From positions 31,077 to 65,956 of the forward strand of contig PANE01000044.1 of NCBI GenBank assembly GCA_002708305.1: a stretch of DNA of 34,880 nt, in the 5' to 3' direction. Shown piece by piece: positions 8,958-17,707 of the stretch (within the stretch, counting starts at the first letter, position 1; every line of letters starts with the position of its first letter). The translations under genes were made by a program, and so were the position numbers. The notes below the pieces were generated by a model, which saw only the letters and a list, made by a program, of their open reading frames with translations, was not told the DNA's origin and searched no databases. The stretch is from Rhodospirillaceae bacterium. GTDB taxonomy: Bacteria; Pseudomonadota; Alphaproteobacteria; Thalassobaculales; Thalassobaculaceae.

Positions 8958-10724
8958 ATGACCAACGAGGATAGCGGTTTTGGTCAGTTGGGGGTAAATC
9001 CTTTGAGCGAGCAAAACGCCGACAAAACAGAGCGAAGAGAAGAACGTTATTCTCTCGCGTTGCGAGTAGCTAATGACGGTCTTTGGGAGTGGGATCTAGA
9101 AAAAAACGAAATCTCCTATTCAGCAAAATGGAAGTCAATGATTGGTTTCCAAGACGATGAGATCGGCCAATCCCCCAATGAGTGGTTTGAACGAATTCAT
9201 CCAGAGGATCATGATCGAGTTGAAGCGTTAATAAACGCATATTTAGATGGCACCACATCTAATTTTGAGATTGAATATCGGATAAATCACTTTAATGAGA
9301 CTTATCGTTGGATGCAGGCAAAGGGTCTAGCAATTAGAACATCGGAGGGAAAAGCAACTATGTTTGCTGGTTCCCAAACAGATGTGACAGAAAGAAAATT
9401 GTCTGAGGAACAATTAATACATGATGCCCTTCATGATACTTTAACCGGCATTCCGAATAGAACACTTCTTCTGGATCGCATCCGCCAGTCCCTTGTCAGA
9501 CGGCAACGGTATCCAAAAACCTCATTTGCTGTGATTTTCATTGATCTAGACCGTTTTCGACTCGTAAATGAGAGCCTTGGACATGTTCATGGCGATGAAC
9601 TCTTGATCTTAATTGCACAACGTCTAAAGGAAAATATTCCCATTAGCGATACCGTTGCCAGATTAGGGGGCGATGAATTTTCTATTTTCCTTCAGGATAT
9701 TGAAGATGCAAAAGACGCTTTAAATATAGCAGAGACTATACAAACAACATTTTCTAAACCATTTTTATTAGGGAATAGGGAAGTTTTTGCATCCGCGTCC
9801 ATGGGCATATCTCATTCAGATAATAACTATAAAAATCCAGAAGAAATCCTTCGAGATTCAGAGTTAGCAATGTATCGTGCCAAACGTGATGGAAAAGCAC
9901 AAAATATCATTTTTGAGAAAAAACTCAGACACTCCAACCTATCGCCAATAGATTTAGACACAGATTTAAGGCGTGCGCTGGATCGGAACGAGATGGAATT
10001 GCACTATCAACCCATCATCTCGATGCGCGACCGCACCATATCAGGGTTTGAGGCACTTTTACGATGGCGTCATCGTACCCGTGGAGCAATATCCCCTAAT
10101 GAGTTCATTCCGCTCGCAGAAGAAACAGGGCTCATATACGAATTAGGGCAATGGGTTTTAATGCAAGCATGTGAACAAATAGCAATTTGGAACCAAAATA
10201 AAAACGAAGAAGAGCAGCTTGAAATCAGCATTAATCTCTCGAGCCGACAATTCTCGGATCCAAATTTAGTTGAAGGAATAATTGGAAATATTAAAGAATC
10301 TGGTTTTAATGCCGAATGTTTAAAACTAGAGATAACCGAAAGTGCTCTCATGCAGAACGCCCAACGCTCTGTGAACATGTTAAATCAATTAAAGAACCTG
10401 AATATAAAAGTTTGTGTTGACGATTTCGGAACGGGATATTCATCACTTAGTTACCTTCATACGTTCCCCATAGATACTTTGAAAATTGATAGATCTTTCG
10501 TCCATGATATGAGCAGGAACTATCGGAATATGGAAATAATTCGAACTATAATAATGCTAGCTCATAACTTAAAGCTAGACGTGATAGCAGAAGGGGTAGA
10601 GACGGCCGAGCAATATGCTCAATTATCCGCTCTAGGTTGCCAATTTGCTCAAGGGTTCTATTTCGCTCGCCCAGTCAATAAAGATGACGCCACACTTCTG
10701 ATACAACAAAATCAAAAATGGTAA
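8958..10724 (+). CDS. PAS-GGDEF-EAL bifunctional c-di-GMP protein
   Basis: This is a 588-residue cytoplasmic signalling protein. A PAS/PAC sensor domain lies at about 33-146 (GLWEWDLEKN, then FAGSQTDVTERK). It is followed by a GGDEF domain (about 155-320) with intact GGDEF at 237-241, and an EAL domain (about 332-585). In the EAL domain, EAL (365-367), EITES (458-462), DDFGTGY (488-494), KIDRSF (509-514) and AEGVET (544-549) are all present. By motif both diguanylate cyclase and phosphodiesterase activities could be real. The inhibitory I-site arginine is missing (PISD where RxxD is expected). No membrane segment is seen. Its last bases overlap the next gene by 7, which suggests translational coupling with that membrane protein. 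Confidence 0.93.
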   Translation: MTNEDSGFGQLGVNPLSEQNADKTERREERYSLALRVANDGLWEWDLEKNEISYSAKWKSMIGFQDDEIGQSPNEWFERIHPEDHDRVEALINAYLDGTTSNFEIEYRINHFNETYRWMQAKGLAIRTSEGKATMFAGSQTDVTERKLSEEQLIHDALHDTLTGIPNRTLLLDRIRQSLVRRQRYPKTSFAVIFIDLDRFRLVNESLGHVHGDELLILIAQRLKENIPISDTVARLGGDEFSIFLQDIEDAKDALNIAETIQTTFSKPFLLGNREVFASASMGISHSDNNYKNPEEILRDSELAMYRAKRDGKAQNIIFEKKLRHSNLSPIDLDTDLRRALDRNEMELHYQPIISMRDRTISGFEALLRWRHRTRGAISPNEFIPLAEETGLIYELGQWVLMQACEQIAIWNQNKNEEEQLEISINLSSRQFSDPNLVEGIIGNIKESGFNAECLKLEITESALMQNAQRSVNMLNQLKNLNIKVCVDDFGTGYSSLSYLHTFPIDTLKIDRSFVHDMSRNYRNMEIIRTIIMLAHNLKLDVIAEGVETAEQYAQLSALGCQFAQGFYFARPVNKDDATLLIQQNQKW

Positions 10725-11221
10725 AAGAAAGTTCCAAAAAAATAACAACGGAAAGATCACATTTCCTGCTTCAGAAAGGAAAAGGCTTAGAATGGAAAAC
10801 AATCACAAAATCATATTTACTAGAGGATATAAGAATTGATTTCGTCACAAAAGTTAATAAAATAGCCGGCGAAGAAACACGTATACTATATTGCTCATTC
10901 GATACTGCACTAGGCAAGTGGCTTTCCCAATTGGTATTATTGGTCAATCCTGATCACATTAACCCATCCTTCGTGGAGGATCATTTTAACCTGCCAAGCT
11001 CCATACGGGTTCAAAAGAATGGGAAGACTAACGGTACAGGTATCAAAACATCTTTAAAAATAAATTCTTCATACGGTAATATTATAAAAAAAAATAAAGC
11101 TCTATTTTTTCTCACCATCACTTTTGTCTTTTTTGTTTCTGCATGCGTAACAGTTGGAAGTATCTTGTATCTTAAATTTCCACTGGTTTTCGAACAAATG
11201 ATCGATTTGATTCTACAATAA
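10718..11221 (+). CDS. Hypothetical protein with C-terminal membrane helix, coupled to the GGDEF-EAL gene
   Basis: I do not recognise this 167-residue protein. It has a basic N terminus, a mixed soluble region (about 20-100), a polar Asn/Gly/Lys linker (about 100-127) and one strongly hydrophobic helix at about 129-152 near the C terminus. This is the topology of a tail-anchored or single-pass protein with its bulk in the cytoplasm. The start overlaps the end of the PAS-GGDEF-EAL gene (ATGGTAA), so the two are probably translated together. A role as a c-di-GMP effector or membrane anchor for the signalling protein is only inference; no PilZ RxxxR motif is obvious. Confidence 0.75.
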   Translation: MVKESSKKITTERSHFLLQKGKGLEWKTITKSYLLEDIRIDFVTKVNKIAGEETRILYCSFDTALGKWLSQLVLLVNPDHINPSFVEDHFNLPSSIRVQKNGKTNGTGIKTSLKINSSYGNIIKKNKALFFLTITFVFFVSACVTVGSILYLKFPLVFEQMIDLILQ

Positions 11222-11276
11222 TTACCGGGAATTTAAAAGCACCCCTAAGTCTAACTTACTAAGTTGTCATACCCAA

Positions 11277-11894
11277 TTAAAATAATGAGAGTTGAGTATC
11301 ACTATATTTGTTGAGTAGATCCGGTGAACCATGTTCCGTATTTCCTAGCATAGGAGAAACTTTATAAGACCGAATCCCAAAACCAGCACAAGACTTAAGT
11401 GCCGAAAAAGCCAAGTTATGACTTATAGAAGTTAACGCCTCAGTAGTAATAATAACAAACTTTTTTTGCTTTCTCTGTTTAAAATCAGTTAGATATCCCT
11501 CATCTAAAATCCCCGCAAACGCAAATACATTATTGTTTGCGAAATGAATTCTATACGGTTGTTTTTTATTATATTCCTTTTTCCATTCATAGAACCCGTC
11601 CGCTAACACCAAACAACAGCGATTTGGAGATGTTTTTCTTAACGAGTGATTTTCCAAGAGGGTTTCAGCCCGTAGATTTATTAAATAACTTTTTGATGAT
11701 GGATTTATCTGCTCTCGTGAGGAGAATCCCCACTGTAACATTGAGAGTTTTCTATCTGTTTTATCTTTTGTGACGATAGGAGCCAACTGGGTCGATACTA
11801 TATTATATCGAGGTTGGATATTAAGGAATGTATTAAATTGAAAATGTGACTTTAATACGTCCGGCGCTTCCTTAAGGCTATATCGGTCGCACAT
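11277..11894 (-). CDS. SRAP-domain abasic-site processing protein (YedK/HMCES family), shortened C-terminal part
   Basis: SRAP proteins crosslink to abasic sites in single-stranded DNA through Cys2. Here the start is MCDRYS (Cys2 after Met removal). The other active-site residues fit: Asn73 in LINLRAET, Glu103 in GFYEWKK and His159 in ISHN. These match the YedK residues I know as Cys2, Asn75, Glu105 and His160. After His159 the protein departs from the family: the usual RMP motif is missing, and only 20 residues separate the His from the YKVSP strand where about 45 are normal. The ending (SPDLLNK, then QLSLF) is again family-like. It is 205 residues long. It converges on the gene before it, and no LexA box is seen upstream. 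Confidence 0.85.
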   Translation of the reverse strand: MCDRYSLKEAPDVLKSHFQFNTFLNIQPRYNIVSTQLAPIVTKDKTDRKLSMLQWGFSSREQINPSSKSYLINLRAETLLENHSLRKTSPNRCCLVLADGFYEWKKEYNKKQPYRIHFANNNVFAFAGILDEGYLTDFKQRKQKKFVIITTEALTSISHNLAFSALKSCAGFGIRSYKVSPMLGNTEHGSPDLLNKYSDTQLSLF

Positions 11895-11995
11895 TCTTTT
11901 ATCTTTATTTCATTTTTACTGCTTACATAAACCAGTCTTGGCAGTATAACAAATTACGAAATGCCCAGTAAAACTTCGCAAACGGTATAGGTTTA

Positions 11996-12757
11996 ATGTC
12001 AAATTCAATAAAAACTACAGAAGATATTGCTGAGATCGCACAAAAAGCGGGTGATATTATCATGCAGTATTATAATAATGAAATGATAGTCGCAACGAAG
12101 TCAGACGGCTCACCCGTTACAGCTGCCGATCAAGCAGCAGAAGATTATATCATTCCAGCATTGAATAGCGTAGTTCCTGGGATCCCAATCGTAGCCGAGG
12201 AAAGCGTTTCAGCAGGTGACGTCCCAGATATTTCCAATGGAACCTTTTGGCTAATTGATCCTCTGGATGGAACAAAAGAATTCATAAACCGTAACGGTGA
12301 CTTTACTGTAAACATTGGATTAATTGAATCCGGAACACCAACTATGGGAGTAATAGTAACACCAATCAACAATTGTATTTGGACCGGTTCACTAACTGAT
12401 GGGGCATGTAAATTTTTAAATGGGACTCAACAGATAATTGAGACCCGACAAGCTAATAAGACAAAAATGACTGTTGTTGCTAGCCGGTCTCATCGAAGTC
12501 CCGAGTTGGAGAGTTTTATCTCCAAGCTTGAAGTTGAACACTCTATCTCCAGAGGATCGTCCCTAAAATTCTGCCTAATTGCGGAGGGGGAAGCAGATAT
12601 TTATCCAAGAACTGGACCAACTATGGAGTGGGATACAGCTGCGGGCCACGCGATACTTATTGCCGCTGGTGGTAGCGTCACAAATTTTGATGGTACCACT
12701 TTTAGATATGGCAAGCCAAACTTTTTAAATGGCTGGTTTATTGCTCAAGGCAAATAA
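11996..12757 (+). CDS. cysQ: 3'(2'),5'-bisphosphate nucleotidase (CysQ-like, inositol monophosphatase family)
   Basis: This 253-residue Mg-dependent, Li-sensitive-type phosphatase probably hydrolyses PAP (3'-phosphoadenosine 5'-phosphate), the by-product of PAPS use. Family metal-site motifs: EE at 68-69, DPLDGT at 88-93 with the CysQ-typical continuation KEF, and WDTAAGH at 212-218. The AEES-to-DPLDGTKEF arrangement favours CysQ over SuhB or HisN. It lies about 6.5 kb from cysD-cysNC, not in that operon, but would complete the sulfate-activation branch. AGG lies shortly before the ATG. A role on inositol or histidinol phosphate cannot be excluded from sequence. Confidence 0.88.
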   Translation: MSNSIKTTEDIAEIAQKAGDIIMQYYNNEMIVATKSDGSPVTAADQAAEDYIIPALNSVVPGIPIVAEESVSAGDVPDISNGTFWLIDPLDGTKEFINRNGDFTVNIGLIESGTPTMGVIVTPINNCIWTGSLTDGACKFLNGTQQIIETRQANKTKMTVVASRSHRSPELESFISKLEVEHSISRGSSLKFCLIAEGEADIYPRTGPTMEWDTAAGHAILIAAGGSVTNFDGTTFRYGKPNFLNGWFIAQGK

Positions 12758-12773
12758 GATTAAGCCCAAACAT

Positions 12774-13616
12774 TTACTCTCCATCACGCATCCAAGCATT
12801 TCCCCACAAATTCAACGTACGTCGATCATGAGGCCAATGTCGAACAGGATGATTAATATCCATATGTTCCAACTCTGCGGAAAATTCTATTTTATTCCCA
12901 TCCGGATCTAAAACCATGAAGAATAAGTTATTACCAGCACCATGTCGTCCTGGCCCCCACCAAATGGAAATATCAAATTCAGCTAAACGATCAGCCCAAT
13001 CGCGAATATGATTCCAAGATGGGGTTTCAAAGGCAATATGATCAAATGCATTTTTGGCTGCAGCAAATACTGCAAAACTGTGGTGTTCAGGGTTTGATCT
13101 GTAAAATGCTGCCGCTATTTGCCCATCCTCCTTCACAACGTAATCTGAAGGAAGGAACCCTAACACCCTACCGTAAAAATTAACCATTAGATCCAGACGA
13201 GCACTTGCTACAACCACATGCTGAAGTCGACCTCCTACCCCCCCTAATTTTTTAGAGACTGATGCCCCAACTCCAAAGCAAATAATATTTCCATCCGGGT
13301 CAGTTAACTCAAATGCTCCTTGTTTAAAAAAAGCGTTTGATTTTTCTATAACCGTATAACCTTCAGCCTCTATATGTTTGCGAAGAAGAATCATCTTATC
13401 GCCATCAGCAACTCGAAAACTACTGAAGGTAAGTTTTTTAGATATACCCTTTGTTAAGACAAGACGTCTTTCTGGCCCTTCCAGCAACCACGAGCTTCCT
13501 GCAAGCTCTGTTTCTTGCATGCCCAACGCATCACGATAAAATGACCTCATAGCATGAGGAGAGGATGTTTCCAGACAAATATGATCCAAAACAGCCGACC
13601 AAATTGGAGTTTCCAT
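12774..13616 (-). CDS. Two-domain VOC family protein, extradiol dioxygenase-like
   Basis: This 280-residue protein is made of two vicinal-oxygen-chelate modules (about 7-116 and 131-250), each with the FYRDALG or FYGRVLG helix and a DPDGN strand. In the second module His133 (LQHVVV), His193 (FDHIAFET) and Glu244 (NKIEFSAE) sit where extradiol catechol dioxygenases carry their 2-His-1-carboxylate iron ligands, and the spacing is close (60 and 51 residues). It may therefore be an iron-dependent ring-cleaving dioxygenase, not just a glyoxalase-like binding protein. No other aromatic-degradation gene is nearby. AAGGAT lies about 9 bases before the ATG. It is convergent with cysQ. Confidence 0.85.
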   Translation of the reverse strand: METPIWSAVLDHICLETSSPHAMRSFYRDALGMQETELAGSSWLLEGPERRLVLTKGISKKLTFSSFRVADGDKMILLRKHIEAEGYTVIEKSNAFFKQGAFELTDPDGNIICFGVGASVSKKLGGVGGRLQHVVVASARLDLMVNFYGRVLGFLPSDYVVKEDGQIAAAFYRSNPEHHSFAVFAAAKNAFDHIAFETPSWNHIRDWADRLAEFDISIWWGPGRHGAGNNLFFMVLDPDGNKIEFSAELEHMDINHPVRHWPHDRRTLNLWGNAWMRDGE

Positions 13617-13810
13617 TAATCAAGATCCTTAAATAAAATTGCGTTGATTATTCTAAAACTCGACTAACCTTTGACACACAATTCAGAAAAGATACGAATA
13701 AATTAGATACACATTTCCACCAATTAAATAAGATTACTTTTTTATCATGCTTCGTTACTATAACTTGAATATATGTTTGGCTTAAAGTTAATTTCTTATA
13801 TCGACCTCTG

Positions 13811-13845
13811 CTTACCGGCTAGTTAAACTATACTTAGCCGGTAAG
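13811..13845. promoter_or_regulatory. Perfect 11-base inverted repeat in front of tsaC
   Basis: CTTACCGGCTA (13811-13821) and TAGCCGGTAAG (13835-13845) are exact reverse complements separated by 13 bases. The structure ends 20 bases before the tsaC ATG. It is G+C-richer than its surroundings and could be an operator, a 5'-leader hairpin, or a terminator from an upstream transcript. No immediate T-tract follows. Confidence 0.55.
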
Positions 13846-13865
13846 AGTATTGGAATATTTTTGAA

Positions 13866-14804
13866 ATGTCTATCAATGCCATGATGCTGAAAGAAATCAA
13901 AGATGCAGCGATCCAGATTCAAGAAGGCGAGTTGGTAGGTTTTCCAACTGAAACTGTCTACGGTCTTGGCGCGGACGCCACAAGTGATGGTGCCGTTACT
14001 AAAATATTTACCACAAAAGGGCGACCAAGATTCAATCCCTTAATTATCCATGTTACATCGATTGAAGAAGCGAGGCAGTACGGTGTTTTTTCAAAAGTAG
14101 CTCTGGATATAGCTCATCATTTCTGGCCCGGCCCACTGACTCTCATTTTACCACGGACCACAGAATGTCCTATCTCCTGGCTAGCGACAGCTGGCCTTTC
14201 TACTATTGCTCTACGAGTACCAGATCACCCTATTGCGAATGAACTAATAAAGCGCGCTAATCGTCCTATTGCGGCTCCAAGCGCAAATAGATCAGGAAAG
14301 ATAAGCCCAACACGAGCAGAAGACGTCATCAATGAATTTAGAAACAAAGTAGAAACAGTTTTAGATGGTGGCAATTGTCAAGTGGGTCTAGAGTCGACGG
14401 TCCTAGATATTTCGGGCTCTAAAACTGTATTACTTAGACCTGGATACATTACCCAGTGTGATATAGAAAATAAGATTGGCCCCATTAATAAGACAATTGA
14501 TAATGCAAAAATTATAGCACCCGGAATGCTCGAAAGTCATTATGCGCCAGATTGCAAAGTAAGATTAAATGTCATTTCCTCTGAAAACGGAGAATTATTT
14601 TTGGGCTTCGGTGAAAACTCAAAAAATACAACTCTTAATTTAAGTGTCACCGGTAATCTTAATGAAGCAGCATCAAACCTATTCCAGATGCTGAGAGAGT
14701 TAGATGGACGGGGCGCCTCGGCGATAGCAATTGCTCCAATACCAGAACATGGATTAGGGATAGCAATCAATGATCGGTTGAAGCGTGCCGCAGCACCTCG
14801 CTAG
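13866..14804 (+). CDS. L-threonylcarbamoyladenylate synthase (TsaC/Sua5, two-domain form)
   Basis: This enzyme makes threonylcarbamoyl-AMP from threonine, bicarbonate and ATP for the t6A modification of ANN-decoding tRNAs. The 312-residue length shows the two-domain Sua5 form. The YrdC domain is at about 8-195, with FPTETVYGLG near residue 25, the KGRP motif followed by FNPL, and the SANRSG motif around 140. The C-terminal Sua5 domain begins around residue 215 (APGMLESHYAP is the usual linker). The start at 13866 gives a normal N terminus; an ATG four or five codons later is possible. It is preceded by a striking inverted repeat and followed by the FAD oxidase gene on the same strand. Confidence 0.93.
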   Translation: MSINAMMLKEIKDAAIQIQEGELVGFPTETVYGLGADATSDGAVTKIFTTKGRPRFNPLIIHVTSIEEARQYGVFSKVALDIAHHFWPGPLTLILPRTTECPISWLATAGLSTIALRVPDHPIANELIKRANRPIAAPSANRSGKISPTRAEDVINEFRNKVETVLDGGNCQVGLESTVLDISGSKTVLLRPGYITQCDIENKIGPINKTIDNAKIIAPGMLESHYAPDCKVRLNVISSENGELFLGFGENSKNTTLNLSVTGNLNEAASNLFQMLRELDGRGASAIAIAPIPEHGLGIAINDRLKRAAAPR

Positions 14805-14880
14805 GTTTTCTAAGTAGTTGATAGAAAGAATAGATTTCTGTTATTTAAAGACTATTATCAAAAATAAGATGGAACTCGCA

Positions 14881-16347
14881 ATGGCAATACCAAATGTGAA
14901 TGCGGCTGAACTACAAACTTATAAATTAACAACGGCACAAAAAGATGCTGTAGACCAAATTAAATCTCTTGTTGGCCCTCGCGGTTATGTATCCAAAACA
15001 GAAGAAATGGAACCTCACTTAGTCGATTGGAGAGGTGTTTATAAGGGTAATGCTGAATTAGTTTGCTACCCAATAAATACAAGGGAAGTATCTGATATTG
15101 TCAAAATTTGTTCGGCAGCGGTGATGCCAATTGTTCCTCAAGGAGGGAATACGAGTATGTGTGGTGGCTCGGTTCCGCTCAAAAATAGCGCATCGATTAT
15201 TTTAAACTTCTCGAGGATGAATCAAATACGATGTTTTGACAAAAATAATTACACCATGACGGTAGAAGCTGGTTGCGTACTTCAGAAACTGCAACAGACC
15301 GCAAGTGATGCAGATAGATATTTTCCATTGAGCCTAGCGGCCGAAGGGAGTTGCATGATTGGCGGCAATCTTGCAACCAATGCCGGAGGAACAAACGTTT
15401 TACGATATGGCAATGCAAGGGAACTGGTTTTAGGTCTTGAAGTAGTCCTGCCCGATGGACAGATACTAAGTGGATTAAATGCATTAAGAAAAGATAATAC
15501 GGGGTATGACCTAAAAAACTTATTCTTGGGCTCAGAAGGAACTCTTGGAATAATAACGGCTGCCGTCCTAAAGCTATTTCCGAAACCGCGGGGTATTTAC
15601 GCTGCTTATTGTGCTGTCAGCAGCATTTCTGCTGCTATAGAGTTATTAGATAGAGCAAGAAAAGAGAGTGGTGATTGCGTTGAGACTTTTGAATTAATTT
15701 CAAGATTGGTTATGGATTTAGTACTCAAGCATATTCCCAACTGCCAAGACCCACTCGAAGAACGTTATGACCACTATGTACTGTTGGAGTTAGTATCAAC
15801 AGCAGAAAATGATCAAGAACTTTATAATAGATTTGAAAGGATCCTTGAGGGAGGTATGGAAGACGGTTTAATATTAGATGCAGCTCTCGCTCAATCTGAA
15901 GTCCAAAGGCAAGCGTTTTGGTCCCTCCGGGAAAATGCTACAGAATCTCAAAAACTTGAAGGAGCCTCTATTAAGCATGACATCGCCGTTCCAGTTTCCG
16001 CAATACCGTCTTTCTATGAAGCAGCTTGGCAAGCTATACTGGAAGTAGAACCCAAAGCTCGACTTATCGCTTTTGGTCACGCAGGTGATGGGAACCTCCA
16101 TTTTAACGTTGCAGAACCTGCAAATGGAAAAACACAAGACTTCATAGATAATTGGGGCAGAATTAATACTGCAGTGCACCGTACGGTTCAAATTTTTGGC
16201 GGTTCAATAAGTGCAGAACACGGCATAGGTCAATTAAAAAGGGATGAACTCACGCACTACAAACCTGCAGTAGCGTTAGATCTAATGCAGAAAATAAAAA
16301 GCGCGATTGACCCAAATTCGATAATGAACCCTGGAAAAGTAATTTAA
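14881..16347 (+). CDS. FAD-binding D-2-hydroxyacid dehydrogenase/oxidase (GlcD-like)
   Basis: This flavoprotein of the GlcD / D-lactate / D-2-hydroxyglutarate dehydrogenase group oxidises a 2-hydroxy acid to the 2-oxo acid. The PCMH-type FAD domain shows VPQGGNTSMCGG, GGNLATNAGG and GSEGTLGI. The C-terminal FAD-oxidase domain shows FGHAGDGNLHFN, SAEHGIG and the ending NSIMNPGKV. The frame is open from a TTG at 14818, but GGAA lies 8 bases before the ATG at 14881, which I choose (488 residues); ATG 14869 is the other option. It is followed 13 bases later by the serine hydrolase gene and probably co-transcribed with it. No glcE or glcF partner or iron-sulfur domain is present, so it resembles stand-alone D-2-hydroxyglutarate-type enzymes. 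Confidence 0.9.
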   Translation: MAIPNVNAAELQTYKLTTAQKDAVDQIKSLVGPRGYVSKTEEMEPHLVDWRGVYKGNAELVCYPINTREVSDIVKICSAAVMPIVPQGGNTSMCGGSVPLKNSASIILNFSRMNQIRCFDKNNYTMTVEAGCVLQKLQQTASDADRYFPLSLAAEGSCMIGGNLATNAGGTNVLRYGNARELVLGLEVVLPDGQILSGLNALRKDNTGYDLKNLFLGSEGTLGIITAAVLKLFPKPRGIYAAYCAVSSISAAIELLDRARKESGDCVETFELISRLVMDLVLKHIPNCQDPLEERYDHYVLLELVSTAENDQELYNRFERILEGGMEDGLILDAALAQSEVQRQAFWSLRENATESQKLEGASIKHDIAVPVSAIPSFYEAAWQAILEVEPKARLIAFGHAGDGNLHFNVAEPANGKTQDFIDNWGRINTAVHRTVQIFGGSISAEHGIGQLKRDELTHYKPAVALDLMQKIKSAIDPNSIMNPGKVI

Positions 16348-16360
16348 CATGAGGGCAATA

Positions 16361-17557
16361 ATGCCAGAACTAATGAAAAACTTCCCCAATCACCCTGATC
16401 AACAAGTTACACTTTCGAATTGGAGAACAGCACCTTTCAATTCTTGGGCCTTTCACCACGTTGGAGAAATTGTTCCAACCGCTACAATTTCAAATGACCC
16501 AACTTCAATACAAACCCCCTCGATCAAAAAGCAAAACCTAAATGACATAAAAGTAATGACGCCGAACAATCAATCTATGAGTTACCATGAGTTCTTGCAG
16601 GCCACACACACGAATGCAATTGTCATTCTAAAATCTGGAGTGATCGTAGAAGAAAAATATTTCTCAGGGATGATCCAGAACAGCCAACACATACTTATGT
16701 CTGTCTCTAAATCTTTACTTGGTCTCTTAATTGGTATTCTTATTGATCAGAAATGCCTTCAGCCAGATCAACTGGTCACCAGTATAATTCCTGAATTAGA
16801 AGCTACTGCTTATAAAGGAGCATCAATCCGGCAATTGCTTGATATGAGGGCAAGCGTATCATTTGATGAAGATTATTTAGCCACCCAGGGAAGAATAATT
16901 GATTATCGTAAAGCCACTAATTGGAATCCAATTCCAAACGGGGAACCAGAGACAGATTTGAGGTCCTTTTATAATTTATTAACAGAATCCAAGGGACCAC
17001 ATGGTCAACAGTTTCATTACGTGTCACCCAATACTGATTTGTTAGGCTGGTTGATAGAAAGAGCCTCTGGCTGCCGATATGTTGATTTAATGGAAGAGTT
17101 GCTATGGCAACCTATTCACGCAACATATCCCGCCAGTATAACAGTTGACAGGCTTGGTGCTCCACGAGTAGCGGGAGGCATGAGCACAACTGCAAGAGAT
17201 TTAGCGCTTATTGGACAACTTATTATTGATCATGGTTCTTATAATAATAAACAGATAATACCATCAGAGTGGATCAGTGATATTACCAACAATGGAAGTA
17301 AACAAGCTTGGGACAAGGGAGATTTCGCGCAATATTTTCCATCAATGGATATGCGTTATCGATCCAAGTGGTATGTTGAAAAAAATGATGCCAATACAAA
17401 AACAATATTTGGTGTTGGCGTTCATGGTCAAAATTTATTTGTAGATATAGACAAAGAGTTGGTTATCGCAAAATTTTCTGCTCAGCCTTTACCGCTTGAT
17501 AAAGCTATGATCAAATTGACGTCACATTGGGTAAATGTATTAAGAGATAATATTTGA
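16361..17557 (+). CDS. Beta-lactamase-fold serine hydrolase (NylB / 6-aminohexanoate-dimer hydrolase-like)
   Basis: This 398-residue serine hydrolase belongs to the class C beta-lactamase superfamily. The SxxK nucleophile/base pair is in MSVSKSLLG (about residues 114-117) and the YxSxN motif is FHYVSPNTD (about 220-224). The N-terminal segment NWRTAPFNSWAFHH is typical of proteins annotated as 6-aminohexanoate-dimer hydrolases. An ATG four codons earlier (16349) is possible, but GAGGG followed by 5 bases points to 16361. No signal peptide is seen, so it is probably cytosolic. The native substrate is likely a small amide or ester, and nylon-oligomer activity should not be assumed. It is probably in one transcript with the FAD oxidase. 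Confidence 0.87.
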   Translation: MPELMKNFPNHPDQQVTLSNWRTAPFNSWAFHHVGEIVPTATISNDPTSIQTPSIKKQNLNDIKVMTPNNQSMSYHEFLQATHTNAIVILKSGVIVEEKYFSGMIQNSQHILMSVSKSLLGLLIGILIDQKCLQPDQLVTSIIPELEATAYKGASIRQLLDMRASVSFDEDYLATQGRIIDYRKATNWNPIPNGEPETDLRSFYNLLTESKGPHGQQFHYVSPNTDLLGWLIERASGCRYVDLMEELLWQPIHATYPASITVDRLGAPRVAGGMSTTARDLALIGQLIIDHGSYNNKQIIPSEWISDITNNGSKQAWDKGDFAQYFPSMDMRYRSKWYVEKNDANTKTIFGVGVHGQNLFVDIDKELVIAKFSAQPLPLDKAMIKLTSHWVNVLRDNI

Positions 17558-17707
17558 ATTCGCATTTAAAAATATAGGATTATAAAAAGTAAATAAAATT
17601 GTCTTTTATGCCAGATTCTCGACTATACAGAATGGTAGACACATTTAAAAACTTAGGCTACCACAGCATTCGGACCTGTTCAAAAGTTACTAAGGGATAA
17701 TGAGCAA

